Notes: a model not told the origin generated them from the letters alone. Positions 1-6,072 are shown, counted from the stretch's first letter. The stretch is 8,113 nucleotides of DNA from Solobacterium sp. (GCA_016284975.1 JAEEPV010000105.1:1-8113), one strand, 5' to 3'. Numbers and translations are program-made.

Positions 1-62
1 ATTTTGATATCTTCGAAAAAGCTGAAATCGGTATGAATATCAGAGACTTTCGTGCAAAATAG
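1..62 (+). CDS. 3' end of an upstream gene (partial, unidentified)
   Basis: Reading from base 3, nineteen codons are open and end at a TAG at 60-62; the last residues read IRDFRAK. The frame is followed 24 bases later by a strong hairpin, which is the usual arrangement for the end of a gene, and it points the same way as the pilus genes that follow. The fragment is too short to identify a family. By position it could be another pilus gene, for instance a pilin or motor ATPase, but nothing in the residues shows this. The other two forward frames also hit stops early, at 5-7 and 34-36, so the choice of frame is an inference from length and context. Confidence 0.35.
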   Translation, partial: FDIFEKAEIGMNIRDFRAK

Positions 63-86
63 TTACATAACAGAAACGAAAAAATG

Positions 87-118
87 TAACAGCCTGCTGG
101 CAGGCTGTTATATTATTT
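87..118 (+). terminator. Hairpin terminator or attenuator before the pilin-like gene
   Basis: A perfect 10-bp stem (87-96 with 101-110) closes a CTGG loop and can be extended outward by G-U and A-T pairs. It is followed by a T-rich but interrupted stretch (TATTATTTAT) and preceded by an A-rich run. It looks like a rho-independent terminator for the upstream gene. The next start codon is only 12 bases past the stem and no separate promoter is visible between, so partial read-through (attenuation) or RNA processing between upstream pilus genes and the downstream set is likely. Confidence 0.75.
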
Positions 119-122
119 ATAT

Positions 123-563
123 ATGAAACACAAGCTGAAAGAACAATCCGGATATACGAATCTTTTTGAACTGATACTGATCGTAGCGATTATTATTATG
201 GCTGCCGTGTATTTCTTTTGGGGCGGCAACTGGATGAAAGAACGAATGAATCATGGGAATGACAGTCTTGCGGTTAATACCGCGGATTCGGTTGCCAGAA
301 TCAATTCCAACAATGGCCTGAACTGTGTGGTGGATGGCTGCGGATCGACCGGACATTGCCCACACTGGACAAGTGTTGGGTATATCGGTTATTTCAATAA
401 TATTTCCAACAAGATTGTCGGTGAGAAACCAAAGGGGTACAACGAGTACTCGACCATGGAAATCGGCAAACAGCAGTTCCACGGAGAACCCGGCACCATG
501 GTGATCAAGGTGGTGGCGAAAGAAGGGCAGATGGTGCTTTCCTGGGAGCTTGGCAGACAATGA
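123..563 (+). CDS. Pilin-like (pseudopilin) protein with degenerate class III signal
   Basis: A 146-residue protein, probably a minor pilin or pseudopilin of the type IV pilus. The N-terminus has a short charged leader (MKHKLKEQSG) ending in Gly10, then YTNLFEL and a hydrophobic helix to about residue 33. This copies the prepilin pattern of glycine, aromatic residue, Thr, acidic residue and long hydrophobic helix. However, the glutamate (Glu16) falls at mature position +6 rather than the usual +5. The helix continues as an amphipathic stretch (residues 36-62), followed by a globular part with three cysteines at 68, 73 and 79 flanked by His78 and His81. The start at 123 is required to keep the leader, yet no Shine-Dalgarno sequence is visible before it. 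Its stop overlaps the prepilin peptidase start (ATGA), implying translational coupling and suggesting it is a substrate of that enzyme. The family of the globular part is not recognised. Confidence 0.7.
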   Translation: MKHKLKEQSGYTNLFELILIVAIIIMAAVYFFWGGNWMKERMNHGNDSLAVNTADSVARINSNNGLNCVVDGCGSTGHCPHWTSVGYIGYFNNISNKIVGEKPKGYNEYSTMEIGKQQFHGEPGTMVIKVVAKEGQMVLSWELGRQ

Positions 564-1345
564 GTGTCATGGATTTTGAACTGCCTTACCGTATCGTGAT
601 TCTGTTCTTTACAGGAATGCTGGGAGCGGTATTTGCCAGCTTCTTTACCTGCATGGGGAACCGAATCGCGGAAGGAAGAGACTGGATAAAGGAAAGAAGC
701 ACCTGTGACAGCTGCGGGCATGAACTTGGGGCGATGGATCTCATCCCGATCTTCTCGTATTTATTCAGCAGGGGAAGATGCCGTTACTGCGGGGCGAAGA
801 TTCCGGTGTCGTGCATCCTGGGTGAACTTGCACTTGCGGCGTATTACATCCTTTGTGTACTGCGTTTTGGGCTTACGGCAGAAGCTTTTCGGGCAATGGC
901 GCTTGCAGGGCTGCTGCTGGGACTGTCCGTTGTGGATTTAAGAACCTATGAGATTCCGGATGGATTTATCATTGCCGGCATCGTGCTTTGGATCGTAACC
1001 ATTCCGTTTGTTCAGAAGCCCTGGCAGATGGAAGTCCGGGACGGATTGATCGGAGGCCTTGCGATCGGCGGGGGAATGCTGATCCTGAGTCTTATCTTTG
1101 ACCGCATTATAAAAAAAGACAGTCTGGGCGGCGGTGATATCAAGCTTTATTTTATGACCGGACTCTTTCTGGGCTGGAAAGCTGGCTTTTTCAATCTGAT
1201 CCTATCCTGTTTAGTAGGGTTGATTTTCGTGCTATTATTAAAGAAATCTAAAATACCGTTCGGACCATCCATCAGTATTGCGACTCTGATTTCAATTATC
1301 TGGGGGGATATGGTGGTTTCGTGGTATTTTAGCTTGTTTATGTAA
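560..1345 (+). CDS. pilD: Prepilin peptidase (type 4 leader peptidase / N-methyltransferase)
   Basis: This polytopic membrane aspartic peptidase (family A24) cleaves the leader of prepilins after the conserved glycine and, in many bacteria, N-methylates the new end. At 261 residues it has the usual full length. The N-terminal domain carries the zinc-binding cysteine pairs Cys49/Cys52 and Cys74/Cys77 in a cytoplasmic loop, with the family-typical DLIPIFSYLFSRGRC region between. The two catalytic aspartates are visible: Asp126 in VVDLRTYEIPD and Asp193 in GGGDIKLY. A late PFGPSI motif (residues 233-238) also matches the family. About six to eight hydrophobic segments are present. The start overlaps the stop of the pilin-like gene by four bases; GGGAG at 544-548 is a modest ribosome binding site, and Met4 (569) is an alternative start. 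With both cysteine pairs intact it looks bifunctional rather than peptidase-only. Confidence 0.95.
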   Translation: MSVMDFELPYRIVILFFTGMLGAVFASFFTCMGNRIAEGRDWIKERSTCDSCGHELGAMDLIPIFSYLFSRGRCRYCGAKIPVSCILGELALAAYYILCVLRFGLTAEAFRAMALAGLLLGLSVVDLRTYEIPDGFIIAGIVLWIVTIPFVQKPWQMEVRDGLIGGLAIGGGMLILSLIFDRIIKKDSLGGGDIKLYFMTGLFLGWKAGFFNLILSCLVGLIFVLLLKKSKIPFGPSISIATLISIIWGDMVVSWYFSLFM

Positions 1346-1358
1346 TGGGTGTAAGACT

Positions 1359-2354
1359 ATGGCTAAAACGTTACTGGGGATTGAGTTTGGCAGCTGCCGG
1401 ATCAAAATTTCGGTGGTGAAAGGCAACAAGGTAGTTCGCTTTATTAAAGAAGACATGCCGGAAAACATCATCCAGGGAGGCGAAATTGTTTCCTGGGATG
1501 CGTTATCCGATTTTCTCGGGCAGGTCATCCGGAAGAAACACCTTGGCGGAAAGGATGTTGCGCTCGTCATACCGGACAGTATGACATACACAAGACGGCT
1601 TTCCGTTCCGATCATGAATGAAAAACAGCTGAAGGTGAACCTTCCGTATGAGTTTCATGATTTTATAGCGGAAGGGAAAGAAAACTACATATACGACTAT
1701 GCGGTTGTCAGTGTTGAGGAAGATGAGGAAGGAAACGATATCGGTCTGAACATACTTGCGGTCGCCGTAAGCAAAGAACTGATGGCCAATTATATGCAGC
1801 TGTTCAAGCGGCTTCGTCTGAAGCTTGTTATGGCTGCACCGCAGTGTCTCAGTTTCGGCGCCCTGATGCGGCACATCGATCCGCAGCTCGCGGTAAAAGA
1901 TTTTGCAATTCTGGATCTGGGCTATTCCTCTACAAGAATCAATATCTTCTCAGATGGTGTGTTTGATACGACCCGTTCCATTGAACTTGGATGTCAGGCA
2001 CTGGCACGGCGTGTTGCAGAACAGCTTGGATGTGATGAACATATTGCTTCGTTGCATCTTGTTCAGAATACAAATGACATTATGAATACGGATACGGTAC
2101 GGGATATCTGTTCTGATATTGCGGTTGATGTTATGCGTGCGGTCAATTACTACAGCTATGAACACCGGGAAAACTCCCTGGAGAATATCTATGTATGCGG
2201 CGGCGGTGCGATGATTCCCCAGCTGATCGAAGAACTTCGCGATAATGTACCGCTGAATATTGTACCGCTTGCAGAGCTTGCAAATAACACGGTCAGTGAA
2301 GATGTCCTGATGAATGGTCCGGCTTCTGCGGGAATCTGCTGGAATGAGGACTGA
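1359..2354 (+). CDS. pilM: Type IV pilus assembly protein PilM (actin-like ATPase)
   Basis: A 331-residue cytoplasmic protein of the PilM/FtsA actin-like fold. PilM binds the cytoplasmic tail of PilN and couples the membrane alignment complex to the pilus motor. The actin-fold nucleotide motifs are in order: phosphate-1 at residues 6-20 (LGIEFGSCRIKISVV), phosphate-2 at 184-197 (ILDLGYSSTRINIF) and the adenosine loop at 277-290 (IYVCGGGAMIPQLI). The section TRRLSVPIMNEKQLK (79-93) leads into the 1C-like subdomain typical of PilM. No signal peptide or membrane segment is seen. It starts 13 bases after the peptidase stop, with only a weak GGGTG site upstream. The downstream PilN- and PilO-like genes in the usual pilMNO order strengthen the call. 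FtsA is excluded by context and by the absence of a C-terminal amphipathic membrane-targeting helix. Confidence 0.92.
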   Translation: MAKTLLGIEFGSCRIKISVVKGNKVVRFIKEDMPENIIQGGEIVSWDALSDFLGQVIRKKHLGGKDVALVIPDSMTYTRRLSVPIMNEKQLKVNLPYEFHDFIAEGKENYIYDYAVVSVEEDEEGNDIGLNILAVAVSKELMANYMQLFKRLRLKLVMAAPQCLSFGALMRHIDPQLAVKDFAILDLGYSSTRINIFSDGVFDTTRSIELGCQALARRVAEQLGCDEHIASLHLVQNTNDIMNTDTVRDICSDIAVDVMRAVNYYSYEHRENSLENIYVCGGGAMIPQLIEELRDNVPLNIVPLAELANNTVSEDVLMNGPASAGICWNED

Positions 2355-2360
2355 GGGAGG
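2355..2360 (+). promoter_or_regulatory. Strong ribosome binding site of pilN
   Basis: GGGAGG begins on the base after the pilM stop and sits 9 bases before the ATG at 2370. It is one of the two strong Shine-Dalgarno sites in this operon and fixes the start of the PilN-like gene. Confidence 0.8.
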
Positions 2361-2369
2361 TGCTGAAGT

Positions 2370-2987
2370 ATGACTGAGAAAAAAGAGAGCATCTTTACCA
2401 AGGAAATAGGAAAGAAGTCCGCCAAAATCAAGTATCCGGAAAAGACGTATATCAATCTGGTACAGAGTGAAAACAAAGGGAATAACCGCAAATCATTTGC
2501 ATGGTTTCTGGTCTTTCTGATCGTACTTGCCATTTTCACCAAATTTGCCGTTCTGGACCAGCTGGATAAGATCGCAAGAGCAGAGGCTACCTATAACCAG
2601 GTACGCGGACAGGTTGATGAGATTAAACGGGCCAACAGTGAGTATGATGCGGTCAAGGCTGAATACGATGAAGTAACCGACTGGTACATGACCGAAGAAG
2701 AAAAAGCAGAAATTGACAAATACAATGTATTTAAGATGCTGGAAGAAGACATGATGCCGTATGTCGGCATCAAATCCGTACAGATCGCAGGCAGCACAAT
2801 CGCTGTCCAGACGAATGTCACGACACTGCAGACGGTATCCAAGTTCCTGAGCATTCTGCAGAATGACCACAGAAACGGGTTTGTAACGGTGACAACCGCC
2901 AGTGCTTCCAACGGGAAAGAAGAGACAAAGAACGATGTCGTCGCTTCCGTACTCATTACTTACGGCGGCGCGGAAGGAGGTAACTGA
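2370..2987 (+). CDS. pilN: Type IV pilus assembly protein PilN-like
   Basis: A 205-residue bitopic membrane protein. In the family, PilN uses its cytoplasmic tail to hold PilM and its extracytoplasmic part to pair with PilO. Here a basic cytoplasmic tail (1-42) contains INLVQ at residues 28-32, resembling the INLLP motif that binds PilM, but displaced by about 27 residues from its usual place near the N-terminus. A single membrane helix spans about 43-62. A charged coiled-coil region follows (about 64-112), and then a compact alpha/beta domain (about 118-203) rich in Val and Thr strands, as in the ferredoxin-like fold of PilN/PilO. There is no cleavable signal peptide. The identification rests on topology, the INL motif and the position between pilM and the PilO-like gene, since sequence conservation in this family is low. 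Confidence 0.8.
   Translation: MTEKKESIFTKEIGKKSAKIKYPEKTYINLVQSENKGNNRKSFAWFLVFLIVLAIFTKFAVLDQLDKIARAEATYNQVRGQVDEIKRANSEYDAVKAEYDEVTDWYMTEEEKAEIDKYNVFKMLEEDMMPYVGIKSVQIAGSTIAVQTNVTTLQTVSKFLSILQNDHRNGFVTVTTASASNGKEETKNDVVASVLITYGGAEGGN
2974..2980 (+). promoter_or_regulatory. Ribosome binding site deciding the pilO start
   Basis: AAGGAGG lies 8 bases before the ATG at 2989. It selects that codon over an in-frame ATG at 2902, which lies deep inside the PilN-like gene and lacks a comparable site. The site overlaps the last codons of the PilN-like gene, so the two are probably translated together. Confidence 0.85.
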
Positions 2988-2988
2988 G

Positions 2989-3633
2989 ATGCTGAAACGT
3001 GAGTTTACCTTCAAGGAAAAGATCCTGATACTTGTTGCGGCTGTACTGGCACTCGGATTGATCTACTATAACTTTGTTTACAAGTATTTTCAGAATCAGA
3101 TGGCGATCTATGATACGGCGACACTGGAAAATGAGCTGTTGATCGAACAGGGCAAAGCAACCAAGATTTCCCAGATGCGTCAGGTCATTGAGGAATCCCG
3201 CGGCAGGGTAAAAGGAGATCTTTCAGTTTACAATAACCAGTCGAACGAAATTATCGAGATGGGTAGTATCTTTGATGAAGATGCCTATAACGTCAGCGTC
3301 AACTGGAGTGATCCGGTGCTCAACGGAACAATCATCCGGCGTGATGTAAACATCACATTCAGTACAAACTCCTATGACAATTTCAAAAATGTGCTGAAAA
3401 AGATGAGTGAGATGACGTATCGGTGTCTGATTCGAAATGTAACGGTTTCGGACGGAAGAAACAATGAAGAAACCGGCATGCGGGAGTCGACAGAACTGAA
3501 CGCTTCCATCTCGGTGACGTTCTTTGAAACCTCGGAAGGTGCTACTTCACTTGCCGGCGTTACGATCGATAACGCGGATACGGATCTTTCCGACAGTGAA
3601 CTGGCACAGCGGGCACACGCATACGACGAATAA
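2989..3633 (+). CDS. pilO: Type IV pilus assembly protein PilO-like
   Basis: A 214-residue bitopic membrane protein that in the family pairs with PilN in the alignment complex between the cytoplasmic motor and the growing pilus. It begins with a short basic cytoplasmic end (MLKREFTFKEK), then one hydrophobic helix at about 11-33, then a coiled-coil segment (about 38-80) with regular charged residues. A C-terminal alpha/beta domain (about 95-185) follows, containing the strand DVNITFS and the helix YDNFKNVLKKM, as expected for PilO (Pfam PilO-like). The last 25 residues are acidic and look unstructured. The start at 2989 was preferred over the longer frame because of the strong ribosome binding site and because it removes an N-terminal extension that would precede the membrane helix unnaturally. 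It is the last gene of the operon; a terminator follows five bases after the stop. Confidence 0.8.
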   Translation: MLKREFTFKEKILILVAAVLALGLIYYNFVYKYFQNQMAIYDTATLENELLIEQGKATKISQMRQVIEESRGRVKGDLSVYNNQSNEIIEMGSIFDEDAYNVSVNWSDPVLNGTIIRRDVNITFSTNSYDNFKNVLKKMSEMTYRCLIRNVTVSDGRNNEETGMRESTELNASISVTFFETSEGATSLAGVTIDNADTDLSDSELAQRAHAYDE

Positions 3634-3637
3634 TCGG

Positions 3638-3667
3638 GCAAGGGAGTACAATCCCTTGCTTTATTTT
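3638..3667 (+). terminator. Rho-independent terminator of the pilus operon
   Basis: An 8-bp perfect stem (GCAAGGGA at 3638-3645 with TCCCTTGC at 3652-3659) and a 6-base loop are followed at once by TTTATTTT. It starts five bases after the pilO stop and closes the pilin-like/pilD/pilM/pilN/pilO unit. Confidence 0.92.
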
Positions 3668-3687
3668 GCAAATAAATGATCTCATCC

Positions 3688-3703
3688 GAATGATTTGTCA
3701 TTC
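3688..3703. repeat. Inverted repeat upstream of the glycosyltransferase
   Basis: GAATGA, a TTTG spacer and TCATTC form a perfect 6-bp inverted repeat. GAATGA occurs a third time at 3715-3720, overlapping the putative -10 box. The repeat covers the place where a -35 element would sit, so it could be a repressor or activator site. A chance repeat of this size cannot be excluded. Confidence 0.4.
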
Positions 3704-3712
3704 CAATTACGG

Positions 3713-3718
3713 TAGAAT
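3713..3718 (+). promoter_or_regulatory. Putative -10 box for the glycosyltransferase gene
   Basis: TAGAAT, preceded by G as GTAGAAT, matches the sigma-A -10 consensus at five of six positions. No good -35 is present at 16-18 bases upstream, only ATGATT at 3690-3695. Transcription would begin near 3725, at or past the first possible ATG (3721), so a leaderless message starting at the ATG at 3727 is possible. The same GTAGAAT string stands before the GGDEF gene at 6116-6122. Confidence 0.45.
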
Positions 3719-3720
3719 GA

Positions 3721-4686
3721 ATGCATATGAAAACAAACCCGAGACTGTTTATTGTGATTCCCTGTTATAACGAAGAGGCGGTTCTTCCAATCACTGCTCC
3801 GCTTTTTCTGGAGGAACTGAGAAAACTGATTACAGAAAAAGGCGCAGCGGAAGACAGCCGCATCCTGTTTGTAAATGACGGCAGTAAGGATAAGACCTGG
3901 GAGCTGATTCAGAAATACGCAAAGGAAGACGAACACTATATCGGCATTTCACAGTCCCGAAACAGAGGGCATCAGAGCACGGTATTAGCCGGTCTGATGG
4001 AAGCGAAAGACCAGTGTGATATTACGATCTCCATTGACTGTGACGGTCAGGATGACATTCATGCCATGGAAGCAATGCTTGATGCGTATTATGACGGCTG
4101 TGAGATCGTCTATGGTGTACGTTCCAACCGGGAAAGTGATACCTGGTTCAAACGCACGACGGCTCAGGGCTTCTATAAGATGATGGAGAAGATGGGTGTA
4201 GAGACGGTATACAACCATGCGGATTACCGCCTGGTATCTTCCCGTGTCCTTCAGCATTTCTCGAATTATGAAGAAGTAAACATTTTCCTGAGAGGCATGT
4301 TTCCGTTAGTCGGATTCAAAAGCACTAGTGTTTATTATGAGCGCCATGAGCGTATGGCAGGGGAGAGTCATTATCCGCTGAACAAAATGATCGGCCTTGC
4401 GGTAGACGGTATAACAAGCCTTTCCATTGAGCCGATTCATCTGATTGCCAAGATGGGGGTATTTCTCTCGTTTGTCGGTGTAATCGGCATTATCTGGGTT
4501 CTGATAAGGGCACTTACAGGCCATACGGTAATCGGGTGGGCTTCTATGATGTGTATCATCTTCTTCCTCGGCGGAATTATTCTGCTGAGCCTTGGCGTGA
4601 TCGGAGAATATGTTGGCAAAACATATATGGAAACCAAGCACCGGCCGCGCTATATCATAAGCGAACGTACAGACGAAAAAGAGTAA
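3721..4686 (+). CDS. Membrane-anchored family 2 glycosyltransferase (GtrB/DPM1-like)
   Basis: A 321-residue enzyme expected to transfer a sugar from a nucleotide donor onto polyprenyl phosphate at the inner face of the membrane, feeding later modification of a surface polymer or protein. The catalytic domain begins with FIVIPCYNEE (10-19), then ILFVNDGSKDKTW (48-60), QSRNRGHQSTVLAG (78-91) and the DxD metal site Asp106-Cys-Asp108 in SIDCDGQDD. The RGMFPLVGFKS region (191-201) and an ESHYPLNKM stretch fit the GtrB/ArnC/DPM1 group. Two membrane helices follow (about 245-264 and 273-297), ending with GEYVGKTYMETKHRPRYI, a highly typical C-terminus. It stands alone between terminators. No Shine-Dalgarno sequence is visible; the start may be 3721 or Met3 at 3727. 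The donor sugar cannot be told from sequence; glucose, mannose, GlcNAc or another sugar are all possible. Confidence 0.9.
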   Translation: MHMKTNPRLFIVIPCYNEEAVLPITAPLFLEELRKLITEKGAAEDSRILFVNDGSKDKTWELIQKYAKEDEHYIGISQSRNRGHQSTVLAGLMEAKDQCDITISIDCDGQDDIHAMEAMLDAYYDGCEIVYGVRSNRESDTWFKRTTAQGFYKMMEKMGVETVYNHADYRLVSSRVLQHFSNYEEVNIFLRGMFPLVGFKSTSVYYERHERMAGESHYPLNKMIGLAVDGITSLSIEPIHLIAKMGVFLSFVGVIGIIWVLIRALTGHTVIGWASMMCIIFFLGGIILLSLGVIGEYVGKTYMETKHRPRYIISERTDEKE

Positions 4687-4694
4687 ACATAAAC

Positions 4695-4726
4695 ACAGCC
4701 GCAGAGAATTGAATTCCTGCGGCTGT
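4695..4726. terminator. Bidirectional terminator between convergent genes
   Basis: A perfect 10-bp stem (ACAGCCGCAG at 4695-4704 with CTGCGGCTGT at 4717-4726) continues after one bulged A with GAA/TTC pairs, leaving a 5-base loop. It lies between the glycosyltransferase stop (4686) and the guanylyltransferase stop (4731). The flanks are T-rich in both reading directions (TATATCTATTCTT on plus, GTTTATGTTTA on minus), so it probably ends both transcripts. Confidence 0.85.
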
Positions 4727-4730
4727 ATAT

Positions 4731-6002
4731 CTATTCTTCCGGTTCGATATCGAACTCGATCATCGTTTCGATCAGTTCAATATCGGTTTCGGCGTTGATC
4801 TGCCATTTTTCTCCATCCTGAATCGTAAAGATCGTACCAGGCTTCATCTGCTCACCGGCGCCCCTGAGCACCGTGAGCGTTTTTCGGACACCGACTACCG
4901 TCTTGATCGTTACGGAAGCTCCGGCGTTGACCTTCAGTACGGATGTCTCACTCTTATCCGTGCGATAGAGTACTTCCTTGCCGCCGTAGCGTTTTCCGAT
5001 CACGCGCGGCTCCAGCCAGACTTCATCAACGTTATTCTTCAGTGACGTAACAGAATCTTTGTCGGAGACCAGAATGCCGTCTCTGCCGACTGCGACAATG
5101 AGATTCTTTGTGCCCATTGCCAGTACCGGCAGATCCAGATGGTTGACGACCAGAGTGTTTTCACACTGATCATCCATAACGACCTGACCCTGGGATTTAT
5201 TGTTGAGCAGTTCCGCAACGCTGTTCCATGTTCCGGCATCGTTCCAGACGCCTTCATAGCGGACAACACTGATGCTGGATTCCCGTTCTGCGACCGCATA
5301 GTCAAAGCTGATGGCTTTGAGTTCCGGATAATGCTGAACAAGATAGTTGTAGCTGCTGTTGCCGAATACCCGTTCTGCCCGCTTCAGAAGATAATCCAGA
5401 CGGCAGGCAAAGACGCCGGCATTCCAGAGGGCGTGCAGATCTTCAATATAATGTTTTGCGGTTTCCCGGTCCGGTTTTTCCTTAAACTCCTTTACATCGC
5501 TGATCGGATCATCGGATGCAGGGATGATATAACCGAACTTTTCACTCGGTTCCGTAGGCTCGATCCCCATGAGAACAAGATTGGAACGGCCGCTTTCCAC
5601 AACTTCTCCAAGTCGAAAAAGTGTTTCGTAAAAAGAGTGATCGGCATAGCTGTCGACCGGGAAGATGACGATTGGTTCGGAAGGATCGACCTTGTCATGA
5701 TCTTTCAGGTAAGATGCCGCAAGGGAAATGGCAGGGAAGGTGTCTCTGCGGCTTGGCTCTTCCGTCATGTTTACATCATAGCCAAGCTGACTGCGCACTT
5801 CTTCCGTCTGGATCCGCCCGGAGGCAATCGTAACCTGCATGTTCGGGTCAATGGAACGGATCTCAGCGAATACCCGTTCCAGCATGGACTGATAATGCCC
5901 GTTTCCGTCATCAAACAGCTGAATAAACTGTTTAGAATGTACGTTGTTTGAAATCGGCCAGAGACGTTTCCCGCCGCCGCCGCATAAAAGGATCATTTTC
6001 AT
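4731..6002 (-). CDS. manC: Mannose-1-phosphate guanylyltransferase
   Basis: A cytoplasmic enzyme expected to make GDP-mannose from mannose 1-phosphate and GTP for surface polysaccharides or glycoproteins. The nucleotidyltransferase signature GGGGKRLWP (8-16) followed by SKQF (23-26) is clear. Other family landmarks are EEPSRRDTFPA (81-91), FPVDSYAD (114-121, metal site), FGYI (156-159), FKEKPD (173-178), WNAGVF (193-198) and WNDAGTWNS (253-261). At 423 residues it is longer than the ~350-residue single-domain enzymes and shorter than the ~470-residue bifunctional type II enzymes. The C-terminal region (about 340-423) resembles a reduced cupin domain, but the histidine-rich phosphomannose isomerase motif is not seen, so isomerase activity is unlikely. 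GAGGG sits 6 bases before the ATG at 6002. The gene is convergent with the glycosyltransferase and divergent from the GGDEF gene. A glucose-1-phosphate enzyme is less likely given RLWP and SKQF. Confidence 0.9.
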   Translation of the reverse strand: MKMILLCGGGGKRLWPISNNVHSKQFIQLFDDGNGHYQSMLERVFAEIRSIDPNMQVTIASGRIQTEEVRSQLGYDVNMTEEPSRRDTFPAISLAASYLKDHDKVDPSEPIVIFPVDSYADHSFYETLFRLGEVVESGRSNLVLMGIEPTEPSEKFGYIIPASDDPISDVKEFKEKPDRETAKHYIEDLHALWNAGVFACRLDYLLKRAERVFGNSSYNYLVQHYPELKAISFDYAVAERESSISVVRYEGVWNDAGTWNSVAELLNNKSQGQVVMDDQCENTLVVNHLDLPVLAMGTKNLIVAVGRDGILVSDKDSVTSLKNNVDEVWLEPRVIGKRYGGKEVLYRTDKSETSVLKVNAGASVTIKTVVGVRKTLTVLRGAGEQMKPGTIFTIQDGEKWQINAETDIELIETMIEFDIEPEE

Positions 6003-6008
6003 GTCATG

Positions 6009-6013
6009 CCCTC
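6009..6013 (-). promoter_or_regulatory. Ribosome binding site of manC
   Basis: On the minus strand GAGGG lies 6 bases before the ATG at 6002, favouring this start over Met3 (5996). A two-codon frame, ATG-ACA-TGA, starts at 6007 and overlaps the manC start; its ATG is only one base from the ribosome binding site, so it is probably not used. Confidence 0.65.
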
Positions 6014-6029
6014 AGTCTTTCTGATATTT

Positions 6030-6035
6030 ATTATA
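6030..6035 (-). promoter_or_regulatory. -10 box of the manC promoter
   Basis: A perfect TATAAT reads on the minus strand 27 bases before the manC start. The hexamer 17 bases further upstream (TACCAA) matches the -35 consensus poorly, so an activator may be needed or the box may be fortuitous. Confidence 0.5.
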
Positions 6036-6062
6036 TGTATTTCAGACGTTATTTGGTATCGG

Positions 6063-6072
6063 TCAGATCTGA
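6063..6072. repeat. 10-bp palindrome in the divergent intergenic region
   Basis: TCAGATCTGA is a perfect palindrome roughly midway between the two opposed -10 boxes of the 142-base gap (6003-6144). It may be an operator shared by manC and the GGDEF gene. No riboswitch fold, in particular no c-di-GMP aptamer consensus, was recognised in this gap. Confidence 0.35.

Noticed and set aside
117..560. 147-codon minus-strand frame opposite the pilin-like gene
   Set aside because: It is His-rich with no motif, whereas the plus-strand frame has a prepilin-like signal and is coupled to pilD.
2902..2988. Longer PilO start at the ATG at 2902
   Set aside because: It would overlap the PilN-like gene by 86 bases and has no ribosome binding site like the AAGGAGG that serves the ATG at 2989.
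5139..5951. 270-codon plus-strand frame
   Set aside because: It is antisense to the guanylyltransferase, which carries all its family motifs; the frame has no domain signature and no ribosome binding site that I can see.
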